From the NCBI GenBank assembly GCA_023391695.1, contig JAEWAK010000060.1, positions 62,001-126,000 on the forward strand: 64,000 nucleotides of DNA. Direction: 5' to 3'. The notes beneath the pieces were generated by a model. That model was not told the DNA's origin, searched no databases, and was given only the letters and a program-made list of their open reading frames with translations. This document shows, in pieces, positions 36,137-45,062 of the stretch. Every line of letters begins with the position of its first letter. Position 1 is the first letter of the stretch. The position numbers and the translations under genes were made by a program. The DNA is from Bacillota bacterium (GTDB lineage: Bacteria; Bacillota; Clostridia; Lachnospirales; Lachnospiraceae).

Positions 36137-36871
36137 ATGGGAATCAATTATTATAAAAACCGTGTATGTCTGAATGTACTTGCCGGAAGTTTAAAAAATG
36201 CGGAAGAAATTTATGAAGCAGCGGAAAAGCACGTAGTAGTTGGCGTGGTATCTGCAGGCTATCCGGATGTTTTAAGTGCGGTAGAAGACATGAAAAAGTA
36301 TATGGAGGTTTTAGAGGAAAATCTTTCGGTTGGCCTGGGCGGCGGAAACCCGGCTCAGTGGAAGGCGGTTGCAGAGATTGCAAAGGAAATTAAGGCCAAT
36401 CATTTTAATCAGGTTTTTTCCGCAGTTGGTTATACAAGAGCAAATGCAGGTAATGAGACAAGTCATATCAATGCGTTGGTATCTCCTGCCGGAACACCGG
36501 GCATGGTAAAGATCTCTACGGGGCCGGTTTCCAAAGATTGCAAAGAACCTGCCGTAATTCCCGTGGATACGGCAATTGCCATGATCAGGGAAATGGGCGG
36601 TAATTCCATCAAGTTCTTCCCAATGGGTGGTTTGAAATGCAGGGAAGAATTAATAGCAGTGGCCAAGGCTTGTGCCGGAAATCATTTTATTCTGGAACCG
36701 ACCGGCGGAATCAGTCCGGAAAACTTTGGTGAAATCATGGAGCTCATCTTACATACGGGTGTGGAAAAAGTCATACCGCATATCTACAGCTCTATTATTG
36801 ATAAAGAAAGCGGACATACAAAGATTGAAGAGGTAAAAAGACTGCTGGCGGTCATAAAAGAATTAGTATAG
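36137..36871 (+). CDS. DgaF-type 2-dehydro-3-deoxy-phosphogluconate aldolase
   Basis: Protein of 244 residues, TIM barrel. Schiff-base Lys159 in SIKFFPMGG and the phosphate-binding end EPTGGISPENF. Cleaves KDPG to pyruvate and glyceraldehyde 3-phosphate, the last step of the pathway that starts with DgaE. Matches the EF_0839 family in the conserved cassette. Last gene of the operon, followed by a terminator. Confidence 0.87.
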   Translation: MGINYYKNRVCLNVLAGSLKNAEEIYEAAEKHVVVGVVSAGYPDVLSAVEDMKKYMEVLEENLSVGLGGGNPAQWKAVAEIAKEIKANHFNQVFSAVGYTRANAGNETSHINALVSPAGTPGMVKISTGPVSKDCKEPAVIPVDTAIAMIREMGGNSIKFFPMGGLKCREELIAVAKACAGNHFILEPTGGISPENFGEIMELILHTGVEKVIPHIYSSIIDKESGHTKIEEVKRLLAVIKELV

Positions 36872-36883
36872 TTTTAGGATAAG

Positions 36884-36930
36884 AAAGAACTGCTTGTGTG
36901 CAAGGGAAGGCACATGGCAGTTCTTTTTTT
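36884..36930 (+). terminator. Intrinsic terminator of the sugar-acid operon
   Basis: AAAGAACTGC pairs with GCAGTTCTTT and is followed by a run of T. The long loop is GC-poor. Confidence 0.75.
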
Positions 36931-37002
36931 ATGTAATAGGATTAGGGTGTCAAAAGACACATTTTTAATTGTCTGAAAAGCCGGCAGGGCAAAATCAGAC
37001 TT

Positions 37003-37890
37003 TTAAGAGATGGTTTCCTTTTTGCGATATTCCAGTGCAGTCATTCCGGTAATACTTTTAAACAATTTAGAGAAATACGCCGTATCGTAGTAGCCTACAT
37101 TCTGTGCGATTATATTTACATGCAGGTTTGTGGTTTTCAGTAATTTTTTTGCTTCTTCCATCCGGATATTTATGAGTAACTGCAGTGGGGTATGCCCGTA
37201 TTTTAATTTTGTGCAGCGTATAATATAAGCAGGGTGAAATGAAAACCGGTGTGCTAATTCCGTCAGATTAAAAGGTTCCGTATAGGAATGCTTTAGAAAG
37301 CCGTAGATTTCCTCGGCAAGATCTTTTTCCTGGGGTTTTTCACTGGATTCACAGATGTGGGCTATTATTTTCATAAAGAGAATCTGGTAATCAATTTGGG
37401 AAGAGGCTAAATTGTAGAACAGTTTCTGCTGATTATATTTATCGATCTTTACCTGGGATATCTGGTCCAGATACCCTTCAATATCCCTGTTATAATTTGG
37501 ATTCATGGTTCCGTATTGGGGGATAGAGATATAAAATTTATCTTTCTGATAATATTTATTCTTATTCATCTTAGCCGGCATATACTGAACGGGCTTCTCT
37601 GAAAAAGAAAAATCACCGGCGGAATAAAAATGGATCCAGGAAAAGACCGTGTCTTCATCGCAATGACGGTAACCCGCATGGGTCCTGTCAGGAGCTAATA
37701 TCAAAAACTGACCTTTCTGTACATCAAAATGTTTTCCATTTTCTTCCATATACATAGTTCCGCTGCGAACATAAATCAAATCAAAGGTATTATGAATTAT
37801 ACGCCGCTCATGTTTATCACCTTTGCGGAATATGGATATACCGCCTACAATTAAATGGGGCATGGGCGGGCTGATAAAATTAATAATCAT
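37003..37890 (-). CDS. AraC-family transcriptional regulator
   Basis: Protein of 295 residues. GGAGG lies 8 nt before the ATG at 37890, which is preferred to the ATG 8 codons upstream. N-terminal cupin (about 10-150: GQFLILAPDRTHAGYR) for sugar sensing, C-terminal double HTH (about 195-290: YTEPFNLTELAHRFSFHPAY, VNIIAQNVGYYDTAYFSKLFK). Divergent from the GH127 gene, its likely target. Confidence 0.88.
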   Translation of the reverse strand: MIINFISPPMPHLIVGGISIFRKGDKHERRIIHNTFDLIYVRSGTMYMEENGKHFDVQKGQFLILAPDRTHAGYRHCDEDTVFSWIHFYSAGDFSFSEKPVQYMPAKMNKNKYYQKDKFYISIPQYGTMNPNYNRDIEGYLDQISQVKIDKYNQQKLFYNLASSQIDYQILFMKIIAHICESSEKPQEKDLAEEIYGFLKHSYTEPFNLTELAHRFSFHPAYIIRCTKLKYGHTPLQLLINIRMEEAKKLLKTTNLHVNIIAQNVGYYDTAYFSKLFKSITGMTALEYRKKETIS

Positions 37891-38211
37891 TACCTTATCC
37901 TCCGAATAAATCATGCGATTATTGTATTATTTTATCACGATTTCACGATATTTACAAGAATAAACACATTTTGTTATATAAATAATGTTAAAATTGTCAT
38001 ATAACAGGTTTGTTTTCTTAATTATAAGATTTTAATTACCCAATTATAATAACTTTAATACAAGGGAGTCAAATTTCTGCACTATGAATAATGTAACCGC
38101 AGATCCGGCGATGGCAATGTTGATTACCCGGATTGTAGAAGGCAGGGACTGGATAAAAAATAAAATAGTAAATATTACAGAACATGAATGAAGCTAGGAG
38201 GTATTGGTATT
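37891..38211. other. Divergent promoter region of araC-type and GH127 genes
   Basis: AT-rich. It should hold both promoters and AraC half-sites, but I could not define them. It contains the small ORF at 38084. Confidence 0.4.
38084..38191 (+). CDS. Possible 35-aa ORF upstream of GH127
   Basis: ATG with AAGGGAG 16 nt upstream (rather far). Encodes NNVTADPAMAMLITRIVEG and on, ending 20 bp before the GH127 start. It could be a leader or the relic of a larger protein. Not recognised. Confidence 0.25.
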   Translation: MNNVTADPAMAMLITRIVEGRDWIKNKIVNITEHE

Positions 38212-40491
38212 ATGTATTCAAATCAAAAGGGACCAGCACCCGATGAGATTGTACAACAGGATCTTGAAGAGATATACATAGGAAATTTAAATACGGTAGA
38301 GGCAGATTTAACCTTGCCAGGCCGGGGAAGACTTGGATCAGAATTTAGCTGGCAGTCAAAGGAAACACTCTCTATAAGTAATGCCGGGAAAGTAACAAGG
38401 CCTGCTTTCGGAGTGGGAAACCGGATCGTCCCTCTTACTGTTACGGCTCATTTTAAAAATGCATGCAAACAGAGGGAATTCCAGGTGACGGTATTGGAAC
38501 AGCAGTGTGATACTACGTTTACGGAAATTCTTCCGGTAAACCTACAGGTGGAAATCGGCAAACCGGTAACTTTGCCTCCCGTTGTAATTGCAACGGAAGA
38601 CACAGGGGTACGGGTAACGCTTCCCGTGATTTGGGAAGTGTTTGATATGCCGTCCTGTCCTTGTACGGTCCACGTTGCCGGTACGATTGAAAAAATTGAT
38701 TTAAGAGCAGAAGCAGTGATAGAATTTCAATCCGATAATCAATCGGAACAGGAAAGCGTTCATGGTGTTAAGGCGGCTTCTTTTCCGGCAGGTGCGGTTA
38801 AACTGAAAGACGGGACTCTGTTTTATGAAGCACAGGAGCACATTATTGAGTATTTACTTCATACGGATGATGATCAAATGTTATATAATTTTCGGGCGGC
38901 GGCCGGTTTAGATACAAAGGGAGCTCCGCCCATGACCGGATGGGATGCGCCTGAATGTAACCTGAAAGGACATACGACCGGGCACTACCTGTCGGCACTT
39001 GCATTAGCATGGAGTGCCACACATGATTACGAATTAAGCAGAAAAATAAAGTATATGGTAGAATCTCTGGAAGAGTGTCAAAAAACGCTGGAAAAATCCA
39101 GCTGTCATTCCGGATTTCTAAGTGCTTACCCGGAAGAACAGTTTGATTTATTGGAGGAATTTACAACCTATCCGACTATATGGGCACCTTATTATACCTT
39201 GGACAAAATCATGTCAGGTCTGTTGGATTGTTATTCAATAGCGGATAATTCACAAGCTCTTAAAATTGTTACTAAAATGGGAGATTGGGTCTATGAAAGA
39301 TTATCTGTGCTCTCCCAAAAACAATTGGATAAAATGTGGTCTTTATACATTGCCGGTGAATTTGGAGGAATGATTTCGGCAATGGTTCACCTGTATCAAA
39401 TAACCCAAAATGAAAAGTATAGAAAAGCTGCATACTTTTTTTGCAATGAAAAGCTTTTTTATCCCATGCAGGAAAATATCGACACTTTAAAAGACATGCA
39501 CGCAAACCAGCATATACCCCAGATCATTGGCGCGCTGGAACTGTATAAGGCAGGCAGTTCCAGCCGGTATTTGCACATTGCGGAAAATTTTTGGAATATG
39601 GTTACGGCCTCCCATGCCTACAGTATAGGAGGTGTCGGTGAAACAGAAATGTTTCATGAACCGGGCAGGATAGCGGATTATATCTCCAATAAGACAGCGG
39701 AAAGCTGTGCCAGTTATAATATGCTAAAACTTACTTCCGGACTGTCTGAATTATATCCTTCGGGTTCTCTGATGGACTATTATGAATTGGCTTTATACAA
39801 TCATATAATGGCCTCCGGCAGCCACACAGAGGACGGCGGTACTACCTATTTTATGCCATTACGGCCGGCGGGGCAAAAGGAATATACGACCGATGAAAAT
39901 ACCTGCTGCCACGGTACGGGATTAGAAAGCCGCTTCCGGTACATTCAGGATATCTATTCTTATAGCGAAAACGAGCTTTATGTAAATCTCTATGTTGCTT
40001 CCGTATTGGATACGGACGATATAAAGCTGGAACAGGATTGGTCGAGTCATAATCCCGGTGACTCCTTATTCGTTTTAAAAACTGCCGGGACACGGACAAT
40101 ATGTCTGCGCATACCTGCCTGGACCGGGGGCGGTTTTACAGTCAAAGTCTGCGGGGAAGAACAGGCTGCAGAGCCCTCTGCAGACGGTTATATGCGTATC
40201 TCACGGAACTTTAGTGCCGGAGATACCATTGAAGTTCATATGGAGTATCGTTTTCGTTTTATACCGGCACCTGACCGGAGTGACCTTGTAAGTATTGCTT
40301 ACGGGCCATTTATTTTAGCGGCGCTGTCTGAAAGTGAAGAATATTTGCAATGCCCTGCGGATACCGAAGTCATGAAGAACAGTATGGAAACACAGGATGT
40401 ACCCTTACACTTTATTAGGGATGGAATTTTATATTTACCAATAGCAGAGGTCGATCAGGAAAAATATCATGTTTATTTCCGGTGTAAATAA
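38212..40491 (+). CDS. GH127-type beta-L-arabinofuranosidase with N-terminal Ig-like domain, intracellular
   Basis: Protein of 759 residues. Start set at the ATG 11 nt after AGGAGG. No signal peptide. Residues 20-190 hold Ig-like modules of the type often found before secreted glycosidases (ISNAGKVTRPAFG). The (alpha/alpha)6 domain (about 205-600) has GHTTGHYLSALALAW, ESCASYNMLKLT and CCHGTGLESR, the last two carrying the Cys/Glu residues that bind zinc and act as nucleophile in GH127/GH146. Beta-sandwich domains follow. Probably removes beta-L-arabinofuranose from imported oligosaccharides. Cytoplasmic location despite Ig modules is slightly odd. Confidence 0.85.
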   Translation: MYSNQKGPAPDEIVQQDLEEIYIGNLNTVEADLTLPGRGRLGSEFSWQSKETLSISNAGKVTRPAFGVGNRIVPLTVTAHFKNACKQREFQVTVLEQQCDTTFTEILPVNLQVEIGKPVTLPPVVIATEDTGVRVTLPVIWEVFDMPSCPCTVHVAGTIEKIDLRAEAVIEFQSDNQSEQESVHGVKAASFPAGAVKLKDGTLFYEAQEHIIEYLLHTDDDQMLYNFRAAAGLDTKGAPPMTGWDAPECNLKGHTTGHYLSALALAWSATHDYELSRKIKYMVESLEECQKTLEKSSCHSGFLSAYPEEQFDLLEEFTTYPTIWAPYYTLDKIMSGLLDCYSIADNSQALKIVTKMGDWVYERLSVLSQKQLDKMWSLYIAGEFGGMISAMVHLYQITQNEKYRKAAYFFCNEKLFYPMQENIDTLKDMHANQHIPQIIGALELYKAGSSSRYLHIAENFWNMVTASHAYSIGGVGETEMFHEPGRIADYISNKTAESCASYNMLKLTSGLSELYPSGSLMDYYELALYNHIMASGSHTEDGGTTYFMPLRPAGQKEYTTDENTCCHGTGLESRFRYIQDIYSYSENELYVNLYVASVLDTDDIKLEQDWSSHNPGDSLFVLKTAGTRTICLRIPAWTGGGFTVKVCGEEQAAEPSADGYMRISRNFSAGDTIEVHMEYRFRFIPAPDRSDLVSIAYGPFILAALSESEEYLQCPADTEVMKNSMETQDVPLHFIRDGILYLPIAEVDQEKYHVYFRCK

Positions 40492-40514
40492 GAAAAGGTA
40501 AAAAGAAAGCAATA

Positions 40515-40543
40515 TTTACAAAATTTAACATATGTGGTATGAT
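40515..40543 (+). promoter_or_regulatory. Probable promoter of the GH5 cellulase
   Basis: TTTACA at 40515-40520, 17-bp spacer, TATGAT at 40538-40543. It would give a leader of about 300 nt. Confidence 0.6.
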
Positions 40544-40571
40544 TGTACTACAAAAATAAATAGATAAGGGA

Positions 40572-40665
40572 ATTTAGGTTCGAGGAAGAAACCTAAATGC
40601 AGTCAAAGCGGATATTCGCATTCCGCTTTGCGGCTGCTCTAATCCGTTAGGCAGCTATGCTGCCT
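40572..40665 (+). other. Hairpin array in the GH5 leader
   Basis: Three hairpins in a row: TTTAGGTT/AACCTAAA at about 40573-40596, the dispersed element (copy B), and GGCAGC-tat-GCTGCC at about 40650-40664. The segment from 40604 to about 40650, read on the minus strand, also matches the flank of copy A. Confidence 0.6.
40602..40631 (-). repeat. Dispersed hairpin element, copy B
   Basis: On the minus strand: CAAAGCGG, 11-nt loop AATGCGAATAT, CCGCTTTG, then GAC. Loop differs from copy A at one base. Confidence 0.8.
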
Positions 40666-40850
40666 GACAGGTTAAAATAATAAGCAGGTGGAGGTGAGGT
40701 GTAAAGTTTAATCGGTATAATCAGCATTGTCGGCTTCTTGGTTACAGAATTTTTACATACTCGAATATTCATTATAAGTGAGACGTAAAAGCAACTATTA
40801 AAGGCATTAAAATGCCAATGGGCTGTAACAAAATAATAAGGAGGGGTTAT

Positions 40851-42818
40851 ATGTTGTCAAAAGTTAAGTCATATTTATATTTTTTATTAGCTTTCGTTTT
40901 CATATTTACAACCGTCATTCCCTGCTCAGGTTCGGAAGCACAGGCAGCATCTGCAATAACATCTGATTTCACACAATTAAATGCAACACAACTTGTTTCT
41001 GCTATGGGTGCAGGCTGGAATTTAGGAAATCAACTGGAAGCCGCTACAGACGGTACACCCAGTGAAACAGCCTGGGGGAATCCCACAATTACACCGGCTC
41101 TTATTCAAAAAGTAAAAGCAGCTGGCTTTAACTCGATCCGCATTCCGGTTTCCTATCTAAGCAAAATCGGGAGTGCACCGAATTACACCATTGATGCGGC
41201 ATGGCTTGCCAGGATCAAAGAAGTGGTCGATTATGCATATAGTCAGGATATGTATGTAATTATCAATATGCATGGGGACGGCTATCATACAATTACAGGC
41301 GGATGGCTTCTGTGCGATTCAAACGACCAGACAGCGATTAAAGCAAAATACCAGAAAGTATGGCAGCAGATTGCCAATACATTTGTAGATTACGATGAGC
41401 ATTTGATCTTTGAATCAATGAATGAAGTATTTGACGGTACATATGGTACTCCTAACACCACATACTATTCAAACCTGAATGCCTATAATCAAATTTTTGT
41501 TGATACGGTCAGGCAAACCGGCGGGAACAACAGTGCAAGATGGCTGCTGGTTCCGGGCTGGAATACAAACATTGATTACACGGCAGGCAATTATGGTTTT
41601 GTAATCCCTTCGGATACTTACAGGTCATCCACTATTCCAAGTACGGAAAAGAGAATCATGATATCGGCCCACTATTACTCACCCTGGGATTTCTGCGGAG
41701 ATACTTCCAGCCAGATAACCCAATGGGGAGCAACCGCCACGGACGCTTCCAGAGTATCGACCTGGGGCCAGGAAGACTATATGGAATCGCAAATCAAGTT
41801 AATGTACGATAAATTCGTTAAACTGGGATATCCTGTGGTGATTGGGGAATGTGGGACAATCGATAAAACCGGTGCGGATTCAACCAATACGGTTTATCGC
41901 CGGGCTTTTGCAAAAGCATTAAGCGCATATTGCAAGAATTACGGTGCCGTACCTGTTATCTGGGATAACGGATACAATGGCTCGAATGGTTTTGGACTGT
42001 TTAACAGGTCCTCCCTGACCGTAACACAACAGGGAATCATAGACGCTGTATTGGAAGGCATGAACACGGTTATTCCTCCCGATTCTACAATTTCCCCAAC
42101 GGAAGCAACTTTTGACAAGAATACTTCCGGACAGGCAGATATAGCCGTAACCATGACATTGAAAGGCAATACGCTTAGTGCAATTAAAAATGGAACAACT
42201 GCATTGACAGCCGGAACCGATTATACGGTGTCAGGTTCAACTGCAACTATTTTAAAGAGCTACCTGGCAAAACAATCCGTCGGTTTAACAACTCTTACCT
42301 TTGATTTCAGTGCGGGTAAGGATACTGTTTTGACCGTGAATATAATTGATTCTTCGGATCAGTCGGGCAGCTTTAAGATCCAGGAATTTAATGGAAGCAC
42401 CGCCGCTGCCGTCAATACACTTAATCCCAGACTTAAGTTTATAAATACAGATACCGCACCTATCCAGCTGTCAAAAGTAAAAATACGTTACTATTATACG
42501 ATTGACAGTGAAAAAGAACAGAGTTTTACCTGTGACTGGTCTACGGTCGGTGCAGCTAATATTACCGGTACATTTATAAAAATGCCCACAGCCAAAACAG
42601 GCGCAGATTATTACCTGGAAATTAGTTTTAGCAGCGGAGCAGGCAGTCTTGCGGCAGGGCAGAGTATAGAAATTCAGACCAGAATAAACAAAACAGATTG
42701 GAGTAATTATACACAGACAGGCGATTATTCCTTCAATGCGGCAGCAACCGCTTATGTTGACTGGATTAAAATCACGGCTTACCAATCCGGTAATCTGATG
42801 TGGGGTGTAGAGCCGTAA
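40851..42818 (+). CDS. Secreted GH5 endoglucanase with X2 and CBM3
   Basis: Protein of 655 residues. AAGGAGGGG precedes the ATG at 40851. Signal peptide 1-34 (ending AQAAS). GH5 barrel about 40-405: AGWNLGNQLEA, acid/base Glu in FESMNEVFDG and nucleophile Glu in VVIGECGTID; the pattern fits cellulase subfamilies such as GH5_4. One X2 Ig-like module (about 420-505: EATFDKNTSGQADIAVT) and a CBM3 (about 515-655: KIRYYYTIDSEKEQ, CDWSTVG). No dockerin. A free cellulase acting with the GH9 enzyme. X2 and CBM3 are close in sequence to those of the 24250-27231 protein. Confidence 0.93.
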   Translation: MLSKVKSYLYFLLAFVFIFTTVIPCSGSEAQAASAITSDFTQLNATQLVSAMGAGWNLGNQLEAATDGTPSETAWGNPTITPALIQKVKAAGFNSIRIPVSYLSKIGSAPNYTIDAAWLARIKEVVDYAYSQDMYVIINMHGDGYHTITGGWLLCDSNDQTAIKAKYQKVWQQIANTFVDYDEHLIFESMNEVFDGTYGTPNTTYYSNLNAYNQIFVDTVRQTGGNNSARWLLVPGWNTNIDYTAGNYGFVIPSDTYRSSTIPSTEKRIMISAHYYSPWDFCGDTSSQITQWGATATDASRVSTWGQEDYMESQIKLMYDKFVKLGYPVVIGECGTIDKTGADSTNTVYRRAFAKALSAYCKNYGAVPVIWDNGYNGSNGFGLFNRSSLTVTQQGIIDAVLEGMNTVIPPDSTISPTEATFDKNTSGQADIAVTMTLKGNTLSAIKNGTTALTAGTDYTVSGSTATILKSYLAKQSVGLTTLTFDFSAGKDTVLTVNIIDSSDQSGSFKIQEFNGSTAAAVNTLNPRLKFINTDTAPIQLSKVKIRYYYTIDSEKEQSFTCDWSTVGAANITGTFIKMPTAKTGADYYLEISFSSGAGSLAAGQSIEIQTRINKTDWSNYTQTGDYSFNAAATAYVDWIKITAYQSGNLMWGVEP

Positions 42819-42915
42819 TCGAAACACTTCGTTGAAACCAGGGTGCAAATATAAAAATAAGTTTCTGGCTTTATTCATATATTTGAATAAAACTTAATTA
42901 TTTTGAGAGTTGTTT

Positions 42916-44613
42916 ATGAACGAGGAAGAAAGAAGAAAAATAATCAGTGATGATTATGCAGACGGTATTGTGGAATATGCTATCAGTCCGGAAGAATTCG
43001 CAAGATATGCAGGTGAAACAATTAACTATATCAATGAAAAATATGCTGTAATTTATGTACCGCTTTCAAGAATCCCTGACAGGCTGATCGGTCCGGTTGC
43101 ATATTCCGTCATACCAAAACTATATTCCCTGCTGGATATAACCAGTCTTGAAGAAATGGGTGTTACAAGTATTCAAAGAACACCATACTTATCACTGAAT
43201 GGGAGTGGGGTTCTGTTAGGTTTTATTGATACGGGAATTGATTATCAGAATCCTTTATTTCAATATGCCGACAGAACTACCAGAATTGTCTCCATATGGG
43301 ATCAGACAGCAGTGAATATGCAGGCAGCCCCTGATATCTTTTATTACGGCACGGAGTATACGAGGGAGCAGATTAATCTTGCACTCCAAAGTGAAACACC
43401 ACTTGATATCGTTCCAAGTACTGACGATTCCGGACATGGAACAACTCTGGCAGGACTTGCGGGCGGAACACCAAATGAGGCTGCCGGGTTTTCCGGGGCA
43501 GTTCCACTGTCAGAATATGTTATTGTAAAATTAAAATCTGCGAAAGCAGATTCGAGAAATTATTTTGGAGTACCGGAGAATGCAGTCTGCTATTCGGAAA
43601 CCGATATTATGTTTGGTTTGACCTATCTGGTCAACACAGCCAGGAAAATGGAGCGCCCCATAGCCATATGTATCGGACTTGGAAGCAATCAGGGAAGCCA
43701 TGAGGGATTAGGTCCTTTATGTGATCTGATTACGTCTTACTCAAATCAGGTCGGAATTGCAATTATCATTGCGGCCGGTAACGAAGGGAATGCCGGCCAT
43801 CATTTTTACAGTGAGATTGACAGCAGTGTCGGTTATTCCCTGGTAGAATTAAGAATCGGAAACGGAGAAAATAATTTTTCCATGGAATTATGGGGCAATA
43901 CTCCGGGCACCTATACGATTGACATTATTTCCCCCTCCGGAGAATATATCCCCCGTATCCCTGCCAGATTAAATGAATACAGAAGTATAAGGTTTATTTT
44001 TGAGGCTACTACCATTTTTGTTGATTATGTGATTGTAGAAGCCCAAACGGGAGATGAACTGATTCTGATTCGTTTCAGGAATCCTGCTCCGGGAATCTGG
44101 AGATTCAGGGTTTATGGAACTAAAATCAACTCCGGATTTCATATATGGCTGCCGGTACGGGGACTTATATCAGAAGAAACTGTATTCCTGTCGCCGAATC
44201 CGGATACGACTGTAACCGATCCGGGAAATAATCTGCTGGCCATTACGGCCACAGCCTATAATCCGGTCAATCAAAGTCTTTATTTGGATGCCAGCAGGGG
44301 ATATTCCCGATATGATATAATTAAACCGGAGTTAGCTGCACCCGGAGTGGATGTCTACTCTCCTTTGCCGAATGGGGAATATGGGTTGACCTCAGGCACC
44401 AGTACTGCCGCCGCTCTGCTCACGGGTGTTACCGCCATGCTGCTTGAATGGGGAATCGTAAGAGGGAATGACCGGTCCATGGATACCTATCAGACTAAGA
44501 AGTATTTAATCCGCGGGGTAAACCGGAATCCTTCCTTAAGCTATCCCAATCGGGAATGGGGATATGGAACAGTCAATATCTATGGTACTTTTGAAAGTTT
44601 AAGAGGAGAGTAA
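42916..44613 (+). CDS. S8 family (subtilisin-like) peptidase, Csp-type
   Basis: Protein of 565 residues. Catalytic Asp in LGFIDTGIDY (about 102), His in DSGHGTTLAGLAGG (about 176), Ser in SGTSTAAALLTG (about 498), oxyanion Asn in AAGNEGN. A jelly-roll insert lies between His and Ser, as in clostridial Csp proteases and related Lachnospiraceae S8 enzymes. No signal peptide. Ribosome site is only TTGAGAG. Csp proteases process germination factors; here the substrate is unknown. Confidence 0.88.
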   Translation: MNEEERRKIISDDYADGIVEYAISPEEFARYAGETINYINEKYAVIYVPLSRIPDRLIGPVAYSVIPKLYSLLDITSLEEMGVTSIQRTPYLSLNGSGVLLGFIDTGIDYQNPLFQYADRTTRIVSIWDQTAVNMQAAPDIFYYGTEYTREQINLALQSETPLDIVPSTDDSGHGTTLAGLAGGTPNEAAGFSGAVPLSEYVIVKLKSAKADSRNYFGVPENAVCYSETDIMFGLTYLVNTARKMERPIAICIGLGSNQGSHEGLGPLCDLITSYSNQVGIAIIIAAGNEGNAGHHFYSEIDSSVGYSLVELRIGNGENNFSMELWGNTPGTYTIDIISPSGEYIPRIPARLNEYRSIRFIFEATTIFVDYVIVEAQTGDELILIRFRNPAPGIWRFRVYGTKINSGFHIWLPVRGLISEETVFLSPNPDTTVTDPGNNLLAITATAYNPVNQSLYLDASRGYSRYDIIKPELAAPGVDVYSPLPNGEYGLTSGTSTAAALLTGVTAMLLEWGIVRGNDRSMDTYQTKKYLIRGVNRNPSLSYPNREWGYGTVNIYGTFESLRGE

Positions 44614-44628
44614 GACTTGGGAAAAATT

Positions 44629-44706
44629 GGGGCTGTTGCAAAATTCAAAATTTAACTTAGATGGGAAGACCCAAGTACGTTAAATTTACTATTTTGTAAC
44701 AGCCCC
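44629..44706. mobile_element. 78-bp MITE-like palindrome
   Basis: Terminal inverted repeats of 28 bp with 24 matches, beginning GGGGCTGTT, and a small central hairpin. Flanked by ATT on both sides (possible 3-bp target duplication). No coding capacity. It could also end transcription of the protease gene. Confidence 0.55.
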
Positions 44707-44734
44707 ATTCGGAATTCTTATTTAATATGCAATT

Positions 44735-44893
44735 TTATTTTGGTCTGTGAAAGAGCTTTCGTCTGTTATGTCTGACTACCATATGCTGGTAAAAATTTTC
44801 GCAATTTTCATATTTTTCTGCGGTATTCCAGTTAGGAGCTTTGGTATTATATTTCAGAAAATCCAGATATAAATTTGTGCTGCCAATATACAT
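44735..44893 (-). CDS. Small 52-aa protein, function unknown
   Basis: ATG at 44893 with GAAGGAGG 7 nt upstream, one of the best ribosome sites in the window. Sequence begins MYIGSTNLYLDFLKYNTKAP and ends basic (HNRRKLFHRPK); it is polar, with Trp, Tyr and one Cys, and no membrane segment. It lies between the MITE-like element and the PucR-type gene, divergent from the latter. No family recognised. Confidence 0.55.
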   Translation of the reverse strand: MYIGSTNLYLDFLKYNTKAPNWNTAEKYENCENFYQHMVVRHNRRKLFHRPK

Positions 44894-45062
44894 AATGGCA
44901 TCCTCCTTCATCATGATTATAATCTCTGTTATAGTCTTTCGTACGATTTAATTATACGTAGAAATTGACTTTTTGTATATGATCTGCTAGTCTGAATATA
45001 GAGGATAAATTTGGTATCAATAATACAAAACAAACGTTTGGTACATGAGGAGGTTGACCAGA

